Source of the DNA: an uncultured Caldilineales bacterium
Lineage (GTDB): Bacteria > Chloroflexota > Anaerolineae > JAAEKA01
Length of the DNA: 64,000 nucleotides
Reading direction: 5' to 3'
Assembly (NCBI GenBank): GCA_937907455.1
Contig: CALESQ010000043.1
Location: 5,277-69,276 of the forward strand
The stretch's first letter is position 1. Each line of letters opens with the position of its first letter. Of this stretch, positions 43,052 to 52,032 are shown piece after piece. The position numbers and the translations under genes are program-made. The notes beneath the pieces are model-generated. The model was not told the origin of the DNA, ran no database searches, and worked only from the letters and a program-made list of their open reading frames with translations.

Positions 43052-44116
43052 TTAAACAAGGTGATGTTTGGGTTTGGCCACGATACAGGCAAAATCGCTG
43101 GTCAAATCACCGGATGCCAACAATGCATCCTCGATCTGAAACAGAATGTCCAGCCATTGCTCGCCGGCTGCGTCCTGGAAGTTACCGGCAATATCGGCCA
43201 GCAGGAATTGCAGGATGGAGCCGCCAAGGGGGCGATTTTCCAGTATATCGAACTGAGTTTCCAGAATCGAAACGATCTCGTCAGCGCGGATCGCTTCGCT
43301 GGGATCCACAGCAATGACTGAGCGCTCCGTCGGTACAGCTATTTCTTTGACCGGGCGCTGGCCGGAATGCAGGGCTTGTTGTTTTCGCCAGAGGCGCTGC
43401 GCGGTTGAAAGCAACGTTCCTTCACGCACCTTGTCCAAAACGCGACGAGCTACCCAAGCAGCTTTTTTGCGACGCGGGCGGGCCGCGTCTGCTATGGCCC
43501 CGCCCGTAGCAGAGAGGGCAGGTGCAGGAAGCAATCGGTAAGACATAGGCAACAACTGCAAACACGCTTCAATCACCTGGCGTTGGCGCGCAGGAAACTG
43601 AAACCGATTAGCACCTACATACTCGTATAATACAACCAGGCCATCCGGCTTTAGGGCTTGCGCCACCTGAGCAAAAACATGTTCCAGACGGCTGAAATGA
43701 TGCGCGGCACTTACAATCCAGACCACATCATACCGACCTGGGGCCAATTGAATGTGGTCAATATCAGCAACAGCATAATTGATATGGGTAAACCCAGCAG
43801 CCAACGCCGCGTGGGAGGCATCAGCGATCGATTCGGCGGACAGATCGAAGGCATCACAGGTAACGAATGCCTGACGCGCAGCAAGATCGCGTTCGATACG
43901 CCCCCGCCCGCATCCCAGGCTCAGGCAACGCTCAACTGGTGTGGCATCAGGCAGCCAGGTTTGCAGGGTATGGGCAATCCAGTTACCGTCCGGCCTGCCG
44001 CTTTCCTTCAGGGCCAGCCGTTGCTGTACCTTGGGATGCTGTAGCCAGAAGACAATCTCATCGGTGTTCCAGGGATCGCTATCCCAGTGGTCAATGGTAG
44101 CTGAATGATCAGGCAT
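43052..44116 (-). CDS. SAM-dependent methyltransferase (class I)
   Basis: A 354-residue protein with SAM motif I CLSLGCGRGRIERDL near residues 65-79, acidic motif II around DAFDLSAESI and motif III YDVVWIVSAAHHFSRL. The C-terminal third (residues 190-354) is not typical of small methyltransferases and may hold a second, acceptor-binding domain; I do not recognise it. It overlaps the next upstream glycosyltransferase by 8 nt. Likely O-methylates a sugar in the polysaccharide. Confidence 0.83.
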   Translation of the reverse strand: MPDHSATIDHWDSDPWNTDEIVFWLQHPKVQQRLALKESGRPDGNWIAHTLQTWLPDATPVERCLSLGCGRGRIERDLAARQAFVTCDAFDLSAESIADASHAALAAGFTHINYAVADIDHIQLAPGRYDVVWIVSAAHHFSRLEHVFAQVAQALKPDGLVVLYEYVGANRFQFPARQRQVIEACLQLLPMSYRLLPAPALSATGGAIADAARPRRKKAAWVARRVLDKVREGTLLSTAQRLWRKQQALHSGQRPVKEIAVPTERSVIAVDPSEAIRADEIVSILETQFDILENRPLGGSILQFLLADIAGNFQDAAGEQWLDILFQIEDALLASGDLTSDFACIVAKPKHHLV

Positions 44117-45320
44117 GAGGTTGGTTTTTGTGGTAAATAGCGTTGCTTAGCAAGGCGGTAAAGCGCCGGCCAATAACATCCCAATCGTAGCGCTCTTCTA
44201 CCAACCGGCGTGCATTGTGACGCAAGCGGGCGGCCAAGGAGTCATCGGTCAGCAGAGTCAGCACTGCCCGGGTAAAGGTCGGCGGATCATCGGCCAGCAA
44301 CAAATGTTCGCCATTGACTACCTCCAAACCCTCTGCGCCTTTGAAGGTGGCCACCACCGGCGTGCCCAGCGCCATAGCTTCCAGAATTTTTAAGCGTGTG
44401 CCGCCGCCCTGACGAATGGGAGCAATCGCCGCGCTCGCCTCGGCCACAGGCAGGCGCACATCCTCGACCAGGCCGCTCAAACGCACGTGGTCATCTAAGG
44501 CCAGTCCTGACAAATCAACGCCCGCGGTTGAGCCGGTGATGGTAAGAGTTGCCGCGGGAACCTGGCGACGCACAGCAGGCCAGACGTGCTGCAAAAACCA
44601 CTGCATGGCGTCGTAGTTGGCGTTGTAGGTGAGGCTGCCGTTGAAAACCAAAGCATTCGGCCGACGGGTAGCCACGTTGGGCTGGTTATGGGTGCAGTCT
44701 ACCCCATTCGGCGTCAGCTCCACCCGCGAATGCTCCGCGCCAAGCAAAGCCGCAGCAGCTCGACGATCCGCTTCGGAGACCATAGTGATCAAATCAAAGC
44801 GACGATAGAGGCGTTTTTCATAGATACGACTTTTACGCCAGCTAAGCCAGGCGCGTGTGCGTTGCAGCCCGCCATACGTTTGTTGATAGCGTTCATACGC
44901 CCAGCGGGTCATGGCATTGTGTTCTTCCAGAACACAGACTGTCTTCGGTGGGGCTTGCAATGCGTAGTCGGCCATCATGCCGGTGGAAGCAATCACCGCA
45001 TCAAAGGCAATGGCTTGCAACGCCTTGTCTACGGCCTGTTGCATGGCCGGTATTGGGCGAGAGGCCATAGGCCGCGCAGAGAGAAAAGTGGCAAGCGCGC
45101 CGGCGCGGTTAACGACAAACGGCTCCAGCGGCACTGTTTCCACCGCGTAGCACCATTCATACAGGTCTCCTCTCACATCAGGCCGTGCAGTGGAGAAGGC
45201 AAAGGACAGTAAAGAGACTTTATGCTCGGCAGCAAGGGCACGCAGCAGATAGTAGACCCGCAGCTTGGAGCCGTTGTCTGGCGGATAGGGAAACCAGGTG
45301 GCAAGGAAAAGGATACGCAT
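44109..45320 (-). CDS. Glycosyltransferase family 4
   Basis: A 403-residue GT-B enzyme: RILFLATWFPYPPDNGSKLR at the N-terminus, MVSEADRRAAAAL in the linker, NALVFNGSLTYNANYDAMQW, and the donor site RQGGGTRLKILEAMALGTPV followed by ATFKGAEGLEV. It is a close relative of the enzyme at 37823-39091. It starts 2 nt before the acyltransferase stop and overlaps the methyltransferase by 8 nt, so it belongs to one translationally linked string. Confidence 0.88.
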   Translation of the reverse strand: MRILFLATWFPYPPDNGSKLRVYYLLRALAAEHKVSLLSFAFSTARPDVRGDLYEWCYAVETVPLEPFVVNRAGALATFLSARPMASRPIPAMQQAVDKALQAIAFDAVIASTGMMADYALQAPPKTVCVLEEHNAMTRWAYERYQQTYGGLQRTRAWLSWRKSRIYEKRLYRRFDLITMVSEADRRAAAALLGAEHSRVELTPNGVDCTHNQPNVATRRPNALVFNGSLTYNANYDAMQWFLQHVWPAVRRQVPAATLTITGSTAGVDLSGLALDDHVRLSGLVEDVRLPVAEASAAIAPIRQGGGTRLKILEAMALGTPVVATFKGAEGLEVVNGEHLLLADDPPTFTRAVLTLLTDDSLAARLRHNARRLVEERYDWDVIGRRFTALLSNAIYHKNQPHA

Positions 45321-45322
45321 AT

Positions 45323-45958
45323 TTATCCGAAAAACTTTCGGTAATCCAACTGGTAAGTTAGGCCTTGTTCCCTTTGTCCAATTTGTCTGGCCGGCACACC
45401 ACCCACGATGGCATAGGTTGGCACATCGCGGGTTACCACTGCGCCGGCAGCCACCACCGCGCCTTCGGCAATGCGCACGCCTGGTAACACAATTGCCCGC
45501 GTGCCGATAAACACACGGTTTTCGATATGAATGGCTGCGCCGCGATTAGCAAAATCGGAGCTGTTCGGATCATGTTCCAAAGTCAACAACGCTACACCTT
45601 CGGAAATGCTAACGTTGTCGCCAATCGTCAGGCCCATGCGTCCATCAAGCAATACATCTCGATTGATCACATTATGCGAACCGATGATGACACCCCCGGG
45701 CCGATAGAAACGACAGCCGCGATGGATGCTGTTATGCGAGCCGAGCTGCACGCCGAGCATATAACGATACAAGATGCTGCGAAACATATGAGAGGGGATG
45801 CGCCCTATCATTTCCGCTAAAAAATCGCGGGCATCTACCCAATGCCAATAGAGTTGATGCAGAAACGATTTGAGAGGACGCGGTGCAATGTGTCTCACGC
45901 TCTGTGGCAGACGGTTTTTTACTTTTTCTTGATCCTGCGAAAAATCATTATTCATCAT
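45323..45958 (-). CDS. Left-handed beta-helix O-acetyltransferase (WcaF/maltose-acetyltransferase-like)
   Basis: A 211-residue hexapeptide-repeat protein: repeated (LIV)-G-xxxx turns such as GSHNSIHRGCRF, VIIGSHNVINRDVLLDG and LTIGDNVSISEGVALL, then the C-terminal coil TRAIVLPGVRIAEGAVVAAG. It probably transfers acetyl from acetyl-CoA to a sugar hydroxyl. The N-terminal 50 residues are basic and contain a coil-breaking HIAPRPLKSFLHQLYWHW, perhaps for membrane contact. Confidence 0.86.
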   Translation of the reverse strand: MMNNDFSQDQEKVKNRLPQSVRHIAPRPLKSFLHQLYWHWVDARDFLAEMIGRIPSHMFRSILYRYMLGVQLGSHNSIHRGCRFYRPGGVIIGSHNVINRDVLLDGRMGLTIGDNVSISEGVALLTLEHDPNSSDFANRGAAIHIENRVFIGTRAIVLPGVRIAEGAVVAAGAVVTRDVPTYAIVGGVPARQIGQREQGLTYQLDYRKFFG

Positions 45959-45982
45959 TACGTTGTTGCAGAGAACATCAAA

Positions 45983-46960
45983 TTATGAAGGCTTGTTTTC
46001 TCTATAAATAGGATAGCACACGGCAGCCACGTCGTCTCCCATCTTGCCCCACCGGCCCAGCACCGCATCACGCAGTGCCAGAGTCCGTGCATTGCGATTA
46101 GGTCGTCGCACGCCATGGTGGGATTTTACACTATAGGCTGCGATGGCCAACAAGTTGCGAACAGCGACGCGGAATAAGCTGGCAGCACGGGGAACGCCAT
46201 GTAAGTGCTTTCCGAGGAAGAGCACGAGGTTGCGCGTCATATAATAGTCCGTTGCGGGTGAGGCTGTGCCCATAGCAGCAGAGATGCGATGCCAGAGATG
46301 GGCTTGTGGCTGATAAACAATTCGCCAGCCTGCTCTCTGCACGCGCACACACCAGTCTGTCTCTTCATAGTAGATGAAGAATCGAGGATCGAGCAGACCG
46401 ATCTGTACAATAGCTTGTCGGCGCCAACACATGGCACAACCGCTGGCAAAGTCCACATCCTGCAAAACATCATCAATGTTGCTATCGATTTGCTCAGCCT
46501 GACGGCGAATCGAACCGCCCGATCTCCAATCGATACTTGCGCCCGCACACCAGATGCGTTTGGGATCATCGTAGTAGTAAATTTTGGGTGTCACAACGCC
46601 GATCCTGGTATCTTGCTGTGCAGTCTGGAGCAGGATTGACAGCATTTGCGCATCAACTACCGTGTCATTGTTGAGCAGCATGATGTACTCAGCCGGCCCT
46701 TGAAGCGCATAGCGAATGCCCACATTATTGCCTTCGGCAAAGCCCAGGTTGTCGCCGTTCTCCAGCACGGTGATGTACGGAAAAAGATCACGAATAGCCA
46801 CAACCGTATCGTCACGTGAGCCATTATCAACAACGATAATCTGCAACCGGTCAGATGGATAGTCCATCTCAGCCAGCGACTCCAGACAGTCCAGGGTCAG
46901 GTCACGCTGATTCCAGGTGAGGATGATGATAGCGACGAAGGGATATAGATCTTGGGTCAT
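45983..46960 (-). CDS. Glycosyltransferase family 2
   Basis: A 325-residue GT-A enzyme: FVAIIILTWNQRDLTLDCLE, VVDNGSRDDTVVAI, the metal site YIMLLNNDTVVDAQ, and the acceptor-side FFIYYEETDWCVRVQRAGW. The ATG at 46960 overlaps the epimerase stop as ATGA, which fixes the start despite an upstream in-frame codon. Likely adds one sugar to the repeat unit. Confidence 0.88.
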   Translation of the reverse strand: MTQDLYPFVAIIILTWNQRDLTLDCLESLAEMDYPSDRLQIIVVDNGSRDDTVVAIRDLFPYITVLENGDNLGFAEGNNVGIRYALQGPAEYIMLLNNDTVVDAQMLSILLQTAQQDTRIGVVTPKIYYYDDPKRIWCAGASIDWRSGGSIRRQAEQIDSNIDDVLQDVDFASGCAMCWRRQAIVQIGLLDPRFFIYYEETDWCVRVQRAGWRIVYQPQAHLWHRISAAMGTASPATDYYMTRNLVLFLGKHLHGVPRAASLFRVAVRNLLAIAAYSVKSHHGVRRPNRNARTLALRDAVLGRWGKMGDDVAAVCYPIYRENKPS

Positions 46961-47946
46961 GGTTGCCAACTGGGCGGTAGGTTGCGAATAATCTCGATGT
47001 CGCCAAAGGCCTGACCCTGGCGAGCGCCAACGCGCCGGGCCCACGCAGCCATACGAGCAACGCCTTCCTCTAATGGCACAGCAGCATCCTGGTTAAACAC
47101 CTGACGCGCCTTGCTATGGTCGGGGTAAGCATGCTGCACCTCATTGCGGGCTGGCAGATGCGTAATCTGCGGTGCAACACCAAAGGCGTTAGCTACCGTC
47201 TTAGCCAGATGTTGCACAGTATAGGGCTGATCAGCGCCAACGTTGAAGATTTGGTTGTAAGCCGCGGGCACGTCCACGCTGCGAGCAATGACCGGCGCCA
47301 CGTCGTCAATGTAGCTGAAAGCGCGCGTCTGGCTACCGTCGCCAAAGATGGTCATGGGCTGATCCTGCATGATTTGATTCATAAAGATGCCGATAACGTT
47401 GCGATAGCGGTCGCCGATGTTCTGGTTTTCGCCGTAAACGTTGTGGGGACGAAAGATGATGTAGTCGAGGCCGAACATTTCATGCGCGGCGCGCAGGTCT
47501 AATTCGACAGCATACTTGGCGATGCCGTAGGGATCCTCAGGCTGCGGCGTAAGATCCTCGATCATAGGGAGTTGATTAACGCCGTAAACAGCGATCGAAG
47601 ATGTGAAGACAAAGCACTTGACATGGTGCTTGATGGCCTCGTTGATCAGATTGACGCTGCCCAGCAGGTTGTTGGTGTAGTTGAATCGGCGGATAAAGTG
47701 CGACAACCCTTCAGCAGCGTAGGCGGCCAGATGGTAGACATAGTCGAACTGATGCTTGTCAAAAAGCCGCTGAACTAACTCGTGATCGGTGACGCTGCCT
47801 TGAACGAAGGTAACGCGTTCTGGCAGGTGGTCAGCAAAGCCTCCGCTTAGGTCATCAAGCACGACAACCTGATGCCCCCGATTCTGACAATGGCGGGCGA
47901 TGTGGGAGCCGATGAAGCCAGCGCCGCCAGTGACTAATGTTTTCAT
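46957..47946 (-). CDS. NAD-dependent sugar epimerase/dehydratase (GalE-like)
   Basis: A 329-residue extended-SDR enzyme: Rossmann motif TGGAGFIGSHIA at residues 6-17, active-site Ser region FTSSIAVYG and the YGIAKYAVE Tyr-Lys pair, then NVYGENQNIGDRYRNV and IFNVGADQPYTVQ. This pattern fits UDP-glucose or UDP-GlcNAc 4-epimerases. It would supply an activated galactose-type sugar for the cluster. Substrate choice (acetylated or not) cannot be read here. Confidence 0.9.
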   Translation of the reverse strand: MKTLVTGGAGFIGSHIARHCQNRGHQVVVLDDLSGGFADHLPERVTFVQGSVTDHELVQRLFDKHQFDYVYHLAAYAAEGLSHFIRRFNYTNNLLGSVNLINEAIKHHVKCFVFTSSIAVYGVNQLPMIEDLTPQPEDPYGIAKYAVELDLRAAHEMFGLDYIIFRPHNVYGENQNIGDRYRNVIGIFMNQIMQDQPMTIFGDGSQTRAFSYIDDVAPVIARSVDVPAAYNQIFNVGADQPYTVQHLAKTVANAFGVAPQITHLPARNEVQHAYPDHSKARQVFNQDAAVPLEEGVARMAAWARRVGARQGQAFGDIEIIRNLPPSWQP

Positions 47947-47996
47947 AGGCAGTTCCTATTCAGGAGATGTCTCCCGTCCGATCATCGGTCGGACGC

Positions 47997-49139
47997 TTAG
48001 CGTTTGAGTAGAGCGGCCAGTTTCCACTGGCCCCTGATGATCCATGGATACAAGTAATCCCAGAGGTGTTTTTCTGAAGGAAAGTCCGTATGCGGTCTCT
48101 CGGCGCGGTTGATGTACGCATCCAGTTGCGCCCTTGTCCAACCCATCTTCTTGAGGAAGTACAGTTTATCTTCTTCCAGCGCCATAGCGGAAGGGTACGG
48201 TATGTCCCCCAGCAGTTCCAACGCCTCACCCCGCGACATCTGTTCCGAGACAATCAGCGTGCTCAGATGGACATGGCGTTTATCTACTCCAAACTTCTCG
48301 GGAAGAATGTACCCTTGATAGAAACGCGTGAAGATCGATTCGTAATGTTTGTACGGATACGGCTTGTAGCCATAATCGCGCTGTAGCATATCCAATGACT
48401 CGGATTTGCTGTATGCAAAGTAGTCCAAAAAAGGGTACAAGAAGATACCGCGCGCCAGTGTATACCAACCGAAATCAAAGGTGCCGATAGCGGGGAATGT
48501 CCTCAGCGGCGTTCCGCCGAACCTCTGCGCCAACGCCTGGATGTTCCTTTTATCCTTCTTGAACCAGTTCCACGCCTTCGGCATCTCCATACCCTCTGTG
48601 GCTGTGTTTATGCCAGTCAGAATGTATCTCAATCTCTGGCTGGCTGCTTGCTGATACATTACTGCCAACATAGCGTTATCATAAAGCAACTCAACGTCAA
48701 TCACATCGGCATCGAAAAACGCCTGCATCAACTGGCGATACTCGTCCCAATCTATGACATGGGTGTACAGGTCCACACCCAGTCTGCGCACCAGGTTAGC
48801 GATGTTGTTTTGCGCCGATTCGGAGTCCCAGCCATTATCCATATGAACGGCAAGCGGACGTAAACCGAGTTTGACGGCATGCACCAGCGCAGTGGAGCTA
48901 TCCACACCACCAGACACGCCCATGATGCAATCATAGGCTTTGCCTTTACCGTTGTTCTTCACTCTCTCCACAAGTGCTTCGAGTTCGTGTTGACGTCGGG
49001 TGACATCCGTGAAAAGGATCGGTGACGCTCGAGACAACATTTCGCTGCAAAAATTGCAGACCCCGTGTTCGTCAAAAACAATATCGGAGGCACTGGTATC
49101 CATCACACAACGCGTACAAATCTGATAGCTATTCTCCAC
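47997..49139 (-). CDS. N-acetyl sugar amidotransferase (WbpG/PseA-like)
   Basis: A 380-residue PP-loop ATPase of the family that adds an amidino/amide group to nucleotide-activated or lipid-linked amino sugars, using ammonia from HisH/HisF-type partners. The N-terminus has two CxxC pairs (CTRCVMDTS and CNFCS), likely a zinc ribbon, followed by GVSGGVDSSTALVHAV (PP-loop) and the family core ILTGINTATEGMEMPKAW. I prefer the GTG at 49139, placed after GGGGGT; an ATG at 49169 is also in frame. It overlaps hisF, forming a hisH-hisF-wbpG module. Confidence 0.9.
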   Translation of the reverse strand: MENSYQICTRCVMDTSASDIVFDEHGVCNFCSEMLSRASPILFTDVTRRQHELEALVERVKNNGKGKAYDCIMGVSGGVDSSTALVHAVKLGLRPLAVHMDNGWDSESAQNNIANLVRRLGVDLYTHVIDWDEYRQLMQAFFDADVIDVELLYDNAMLAVMYQQAASQRLRYILTGINTATEGMEMPKAWNWFKKDKRNIQALAQRFGGTPLRTFPAIGTFDFGWYTLARGIFLYPFLDYFAYSKSESLDMLQRDYGYKPYPYKHYESIFTRFYQGYILPEKFGVDKRHVHLSTLIVSEQMSRGEALELLGDIPYPSAMALEEDKLYFLKKMGWTRAQLDAYINRAERPHTDFPSEKHLWDYLYPWIIRGQWKLAALLKR

Positions 49140-49902
49140 GGTTTGACCCCCACAGGTTTTCCAGTTCATGATATTGAGGATAAGTAATCAAGACCGCGCG
49201 ATGTGGGCCATGAAAGACAAAATAGGCCCCCGCTGCTACAGCGCTGGCACCTGCATCAGTCGCGGCTTTGATGTCAGCAAGACTACCCGCTCCTCCCATT
49301 GCAATCACCGGCACAGGCAAATCCACACATGCTTCCCGGATCAGATCAAGGTCCATACCTATCAGTGTGCCATCGCGATCCACGGCGCTTACCACTAACT
49401 CGCCTGCCCCGGCACCAACTACCCGTTTCGAGAACTCCAGCCAAGGTTGTTTCACAGTCTTGCCGGTAGCGGCAGCATAGAGATACGGCTTACCAAGCCA
49501 ATTGCGCTTGATGTCAAGGGATACGAGAACAGCCTGGCTGCCGAAACGATCAGCCAGGCGTGTGACCAGGGAAAGGTCCTCCAGAACTGCGGTCTGCAAA
49601 CAGATCTTCTCCACACCTAGCGAGAACAATTGTTGCGCCTGCGCAATCGTCCGGATGCCGCCGCCGTAGCAGAGCGGCATAAAGCATTCGCTCGCAAATT
49701 GCTCAATCATGGCAAAATTCGGTGCTCGATGCTCTTTGCTAGCTCCGATGTCTAATACCATCAATTCATCGACTTCTTTGTCGTTGAAGATGCGGATCGC
49801 ATTGATGGGATCACCTACGTACTTGGGGTTGGCAAACTTTAGAGTCTTGACCAACCCTCCACCGCGCAGCAAAAGGCATGGTATGACACGGTGTTTGAGC
49901 AT
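49129..49902 (-). CDS. hisF: HisF-type cyclase subunit for sugar amidation
   Basis: A 257-residue TIM-barrel protein homologous to imidazole glycerol phosphate synthase HisF: MLKHRVIPCLLLRGGGLVKT at the start, ELMVLDIGASKEHR, YGGGIRTIAQAQ, VVSAVDRDGT and AMGGAGSLADIKAA. The usual CLDVxxGRVVKG start is altered to CLLLRGGGLVK, typical of the paralogues in O-antigen clusters (such as the partner of WbpG). It starts at the last base of the hisH stop (TGATG) and overlaps wbpG. No other his genes are nearby, so histidine synthesis is not its job. Confidence 0.88.
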   Translation of the reverse strand: MLKHRVIPCLLLRGGGLVKTLKFANPKYVGDPINAIRIFNDKEVDELMVLDIGASKEHRAPNFAMIEQFASECFMPLCYGGGIRTIAQAQQLFSLGVEKICLQTAVLEDLSLVTRLADRFGSQAVLVSLDIKRNWLGKPYLYAAATGKTVKQPWLEFSKRVVGAGAGELVVSAVDRDGTLIGMDLDLIREACVDLPVPVIAMGGAGSLADIKAATDAGASAVAAGAYFVFHGPHRAVLITYPQYHELENLWGSNRGE

Positions 49903-50516
49903 CAGAATTCCACGAACTTCTTTATCAGGTCCATACCGAAGCGATGGCTCTTTTCCGGATGGAACTGCACGCCGAAAATGTTCTCATGGCTGACAGCCGC
50001 TGCAAAATGAAAGCCGTAATCCGTGACAGCCAGAACATCTTCTGGATTGCTGCAAACCACATGATAGGAATGAACGAAGTAAAAGCGCTGTTCGTCTTGG
50101 CCGACTTCTATCAAAGGATTGGGCTTGACTATCGTAACGGTGTTCCAGCCCATATGTGGAACCTTCAGATTGTGCTCATCAGACATGCGAAAACGTTTCA
50201 CGTGGGCGTCAATCCACCCAAGACCAGGAAGATGCCCTTCCTCACTGGATCGACACAGTAGCTGCATGCCTAAACAGATGCCCAGCACAGGTACACCGCG
50301 ATGAAGTACAGCTTCATTCAAGACGTCAATCCACCCATCGTTCATTCCTGTCATGCCGTGATCGAAAGCGCCGACACCAGGTATAATGAGCTTATCGGCA
50401 GCAGAAACAGCGGCTGCACTAGACGCTACAGCCACATCCGCACCGACTCGCTTGAGCATATTCACAATAGAACCCAGGTTACCCATGCCGTAATCAACAA
50501 TAGTAATCATAATCAA
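49902..50516 (-). CDS. hisH: HisH-type glutamine amidotransferase subunit
   Basis: A 204-residue class I amidotransferase: ITIVDYGMGNLGSIVNML at the start, the nucleophile Cys in LGICLGMQLLCRSSEEG and His/Glu in GVQFHPEKSHRFG. It releases ammonia from glutamine for the HisF-like and WbpG-like partners downstream, to which it is linked by a 1-nt overlap. A weak AAGG site lies before the ATG at 50516. Confidence 0.9.
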   Translation of the reverse strand: MIMITIVDYGMGNLGSIVNMLKRVGADVAVASSAAAVSAADKLIIPGVGAFDHGMTGMNDGWIDVLNEAVLHRGVPVLGICLGMQLLCRSSEEGHLPGLGWIDAHVKRFRMSDEHNLKVPHMGWNTVTIVKPNPLIEVGQDEQRFYFVHSYHVVCSNPEDVLAVTDYGFHFAAAVSHENIFGVQFHPEKSHRFGMDLIKKFVEF

Positions 50517-50663
50517 TACCTTCGGCCAGTCAAGCTAAGGTGACAGCTGTTGAATCTCCGGAGCAATGAAGTACGCTGGATCTAGCTTCTTACATCGAAA
50601 GTTGTATTTGAATGCCTTTCATACAACTTCCACGATTTGCGCCATGGTACACCAACGTAGTTC

Positions 50664-52025
50664 TCACAGGGACACAGGGTTATTGTCATGATTGTATCCG
50701 TAAATGAGTTGTCCATAAATTATCATCATCTCCTGTGCATTCTCATTGATTGTTTTGACGGCTGGTATACTTTGCCGCAATTGGTGCAGTAGCTCAGGGT
50801 TCTCGACGATGCAGGCAATTTGGCGTGCCAAATCATCGGCGTCTGCGGTTCGAAAATGCAGTCCACAGACTCCATGTTCTACTGTCTCGCACACCCCAGG
50901 CTGATCACTGACGATCACAGGAACGCCAGCCGCGAAGGCTTCTTTGATTACGGTTGGATTCACCTCAAAGCTGAGAGATGGCACGACGACGACATCAAGC
51001 TCACTTAGCATGCTGGCCAGTTGGCAGCGTGCAAAAGGACCGGACCAATGGACGCTGGCCACAGACCGCGCCCGTAGCGCTTGTGCATAGTCTGGTTGCT
51101 GCATGGGATCGCCATAGATGAATAGCGCAGCCGGAGTGCCTTCGGGCAGCCGGCCAAAGGCGTCCACCAGAGTATGCACCCCCTTAATCTGCTGGATGTG
51201 GCCGATGTAACCAAAACGAATATGAGAACTCGGATGATGCTGAACATCCGCAGCCCACGCCATGTCGAAACCCTGCAACGAATAGACCATGTGATCGGTT
51301 CGGAAGCCATGCCGAGCAAACAGGTCAATTAAGGAGCGCGCAGGCGCCACTGCCACGTCGACGCTGGCAAGTATGTCACGCAGATAGGATTGGCGACGAG
51401 CCATGTCGCCCAACATACCGACCAATCCTGGCTGGCGAGTAACCCATGACAAACGGCCTGCCTGCGACAACAGCTTCTCCTGGACTAGCGCGGGCAAAAA
51501 TTTGCCTGACCAACGCAGCGCCTTGGTGCCATCCAACACACAGGACTGGCATCCCCAGGGTGACTCCGGCCCGAGGCAGGTGCGGCCATCCTTGTACACC
51601 AGATTTTGCAAGGCACACATAAACCAGAACTGATGCAGATGCAGAACGACCGGTATCCGCAGCGATTTGGCTTCCTGGATTACCCTTGCCGACAGAGTCA
51701 GGCAAGAGTGGACATGCACTATATCCGGGCGCACCTGCATCAGCAAATCGCGCAAGACGGGTGCCAGAGTCTTGTTGTCGTACAAATAATCAAAGGGCGC
51801 AGGTGCTTTGCGCCAGTTCAACAGGATGCGATGCACGATGACACCGTTGTGTACATCCTCAGTGATGCCATTGAAATGGGCGTGACCTTCTTCCCAAGTT
51901 CCGGCGCACACCACGTGGACTGCAATGCCCATGCGCGCCAGTTGCTCTGCCAGTTGAACAGTGTAAAGCGTTGCGCCGCCGGTACGTGCTGGCGGGTAAA
52001 CATCGACCACTAGAAGGATTCGCAT
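50664..52025 (-). CDS. Glycosyltransferase family 4
   Basis: A 453-residue GT-B enzyme with the Gly-rich start MRILLVVDVYPPARTGGATL and donor-site VVVPSLSFEVNPTVIKEAFA, then GVPVIVSDQPGVCETVEHG. A 4-Cys insert (MCALQNLVYKDGRTCLGPES and CQSCVLDG) of the kind found in some GT4 subgroups lies near residue 145-175 and may bind zinc. I used the ATG at 52025, 7 nt after the upstream stop, instead of one overlapping the preceding gene. Confidence 0.87.
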   Translation of the reverse strand: MRILLVVDVYPPARTGGATLYTVQLAEQLARMGIAVHVVCAGTWEEGHAHFNGITEDVHNGVIVHRILLNWRKAPAPFDYLYDNKTLAPVLRDLLMQVRPDIVHVHSCLTLSARVIQEAKSLRIPVVLHLHQFWFMCALQNLVYKDGRTCLGPESPWGCQSCVLDGTKALRWSGKFLPALVQEKLLSQAGRLSWVTRQPGLVGMLGDMARRQSYLRDILASVDVAVAPARSLIDLFARHGFRTDHMVYSLQGFDMAWAADVQHHPSSHIRFGYIGHIQQIKGVHTLVDAFGRLPEGTPAALFIYGDPMQQPDYAQALRARSVASVHWSGPFARCQLASMLSELDVVVVPSLSFEVNPTVIKEAFAAGVPVIVSDQPGVCETVEHGVCGLHFRTADADDLARQIACIVENPELLHQLRQSIPAVKTINENAQEMMIIYGQLIYGYNHDNNPVSL

Positions 52026-52032
52026 AATGACG

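Noticed and set aside
47997..49139. Considered the PP-loop protein as the missing lasso cyclase
   Set aside because: Its motifs and the hisH/hisF neighbours match WbpG/PseA sugar amidotransferases; it lacks the asparagine-synthetase architecture and is 18 kb from the peptide.
49129..50516. Histidine biosynthesis operon
   Set aside because: Only hisH and hisF paralogues are present, in a polysaccharide cluster and overlapping wbpG.
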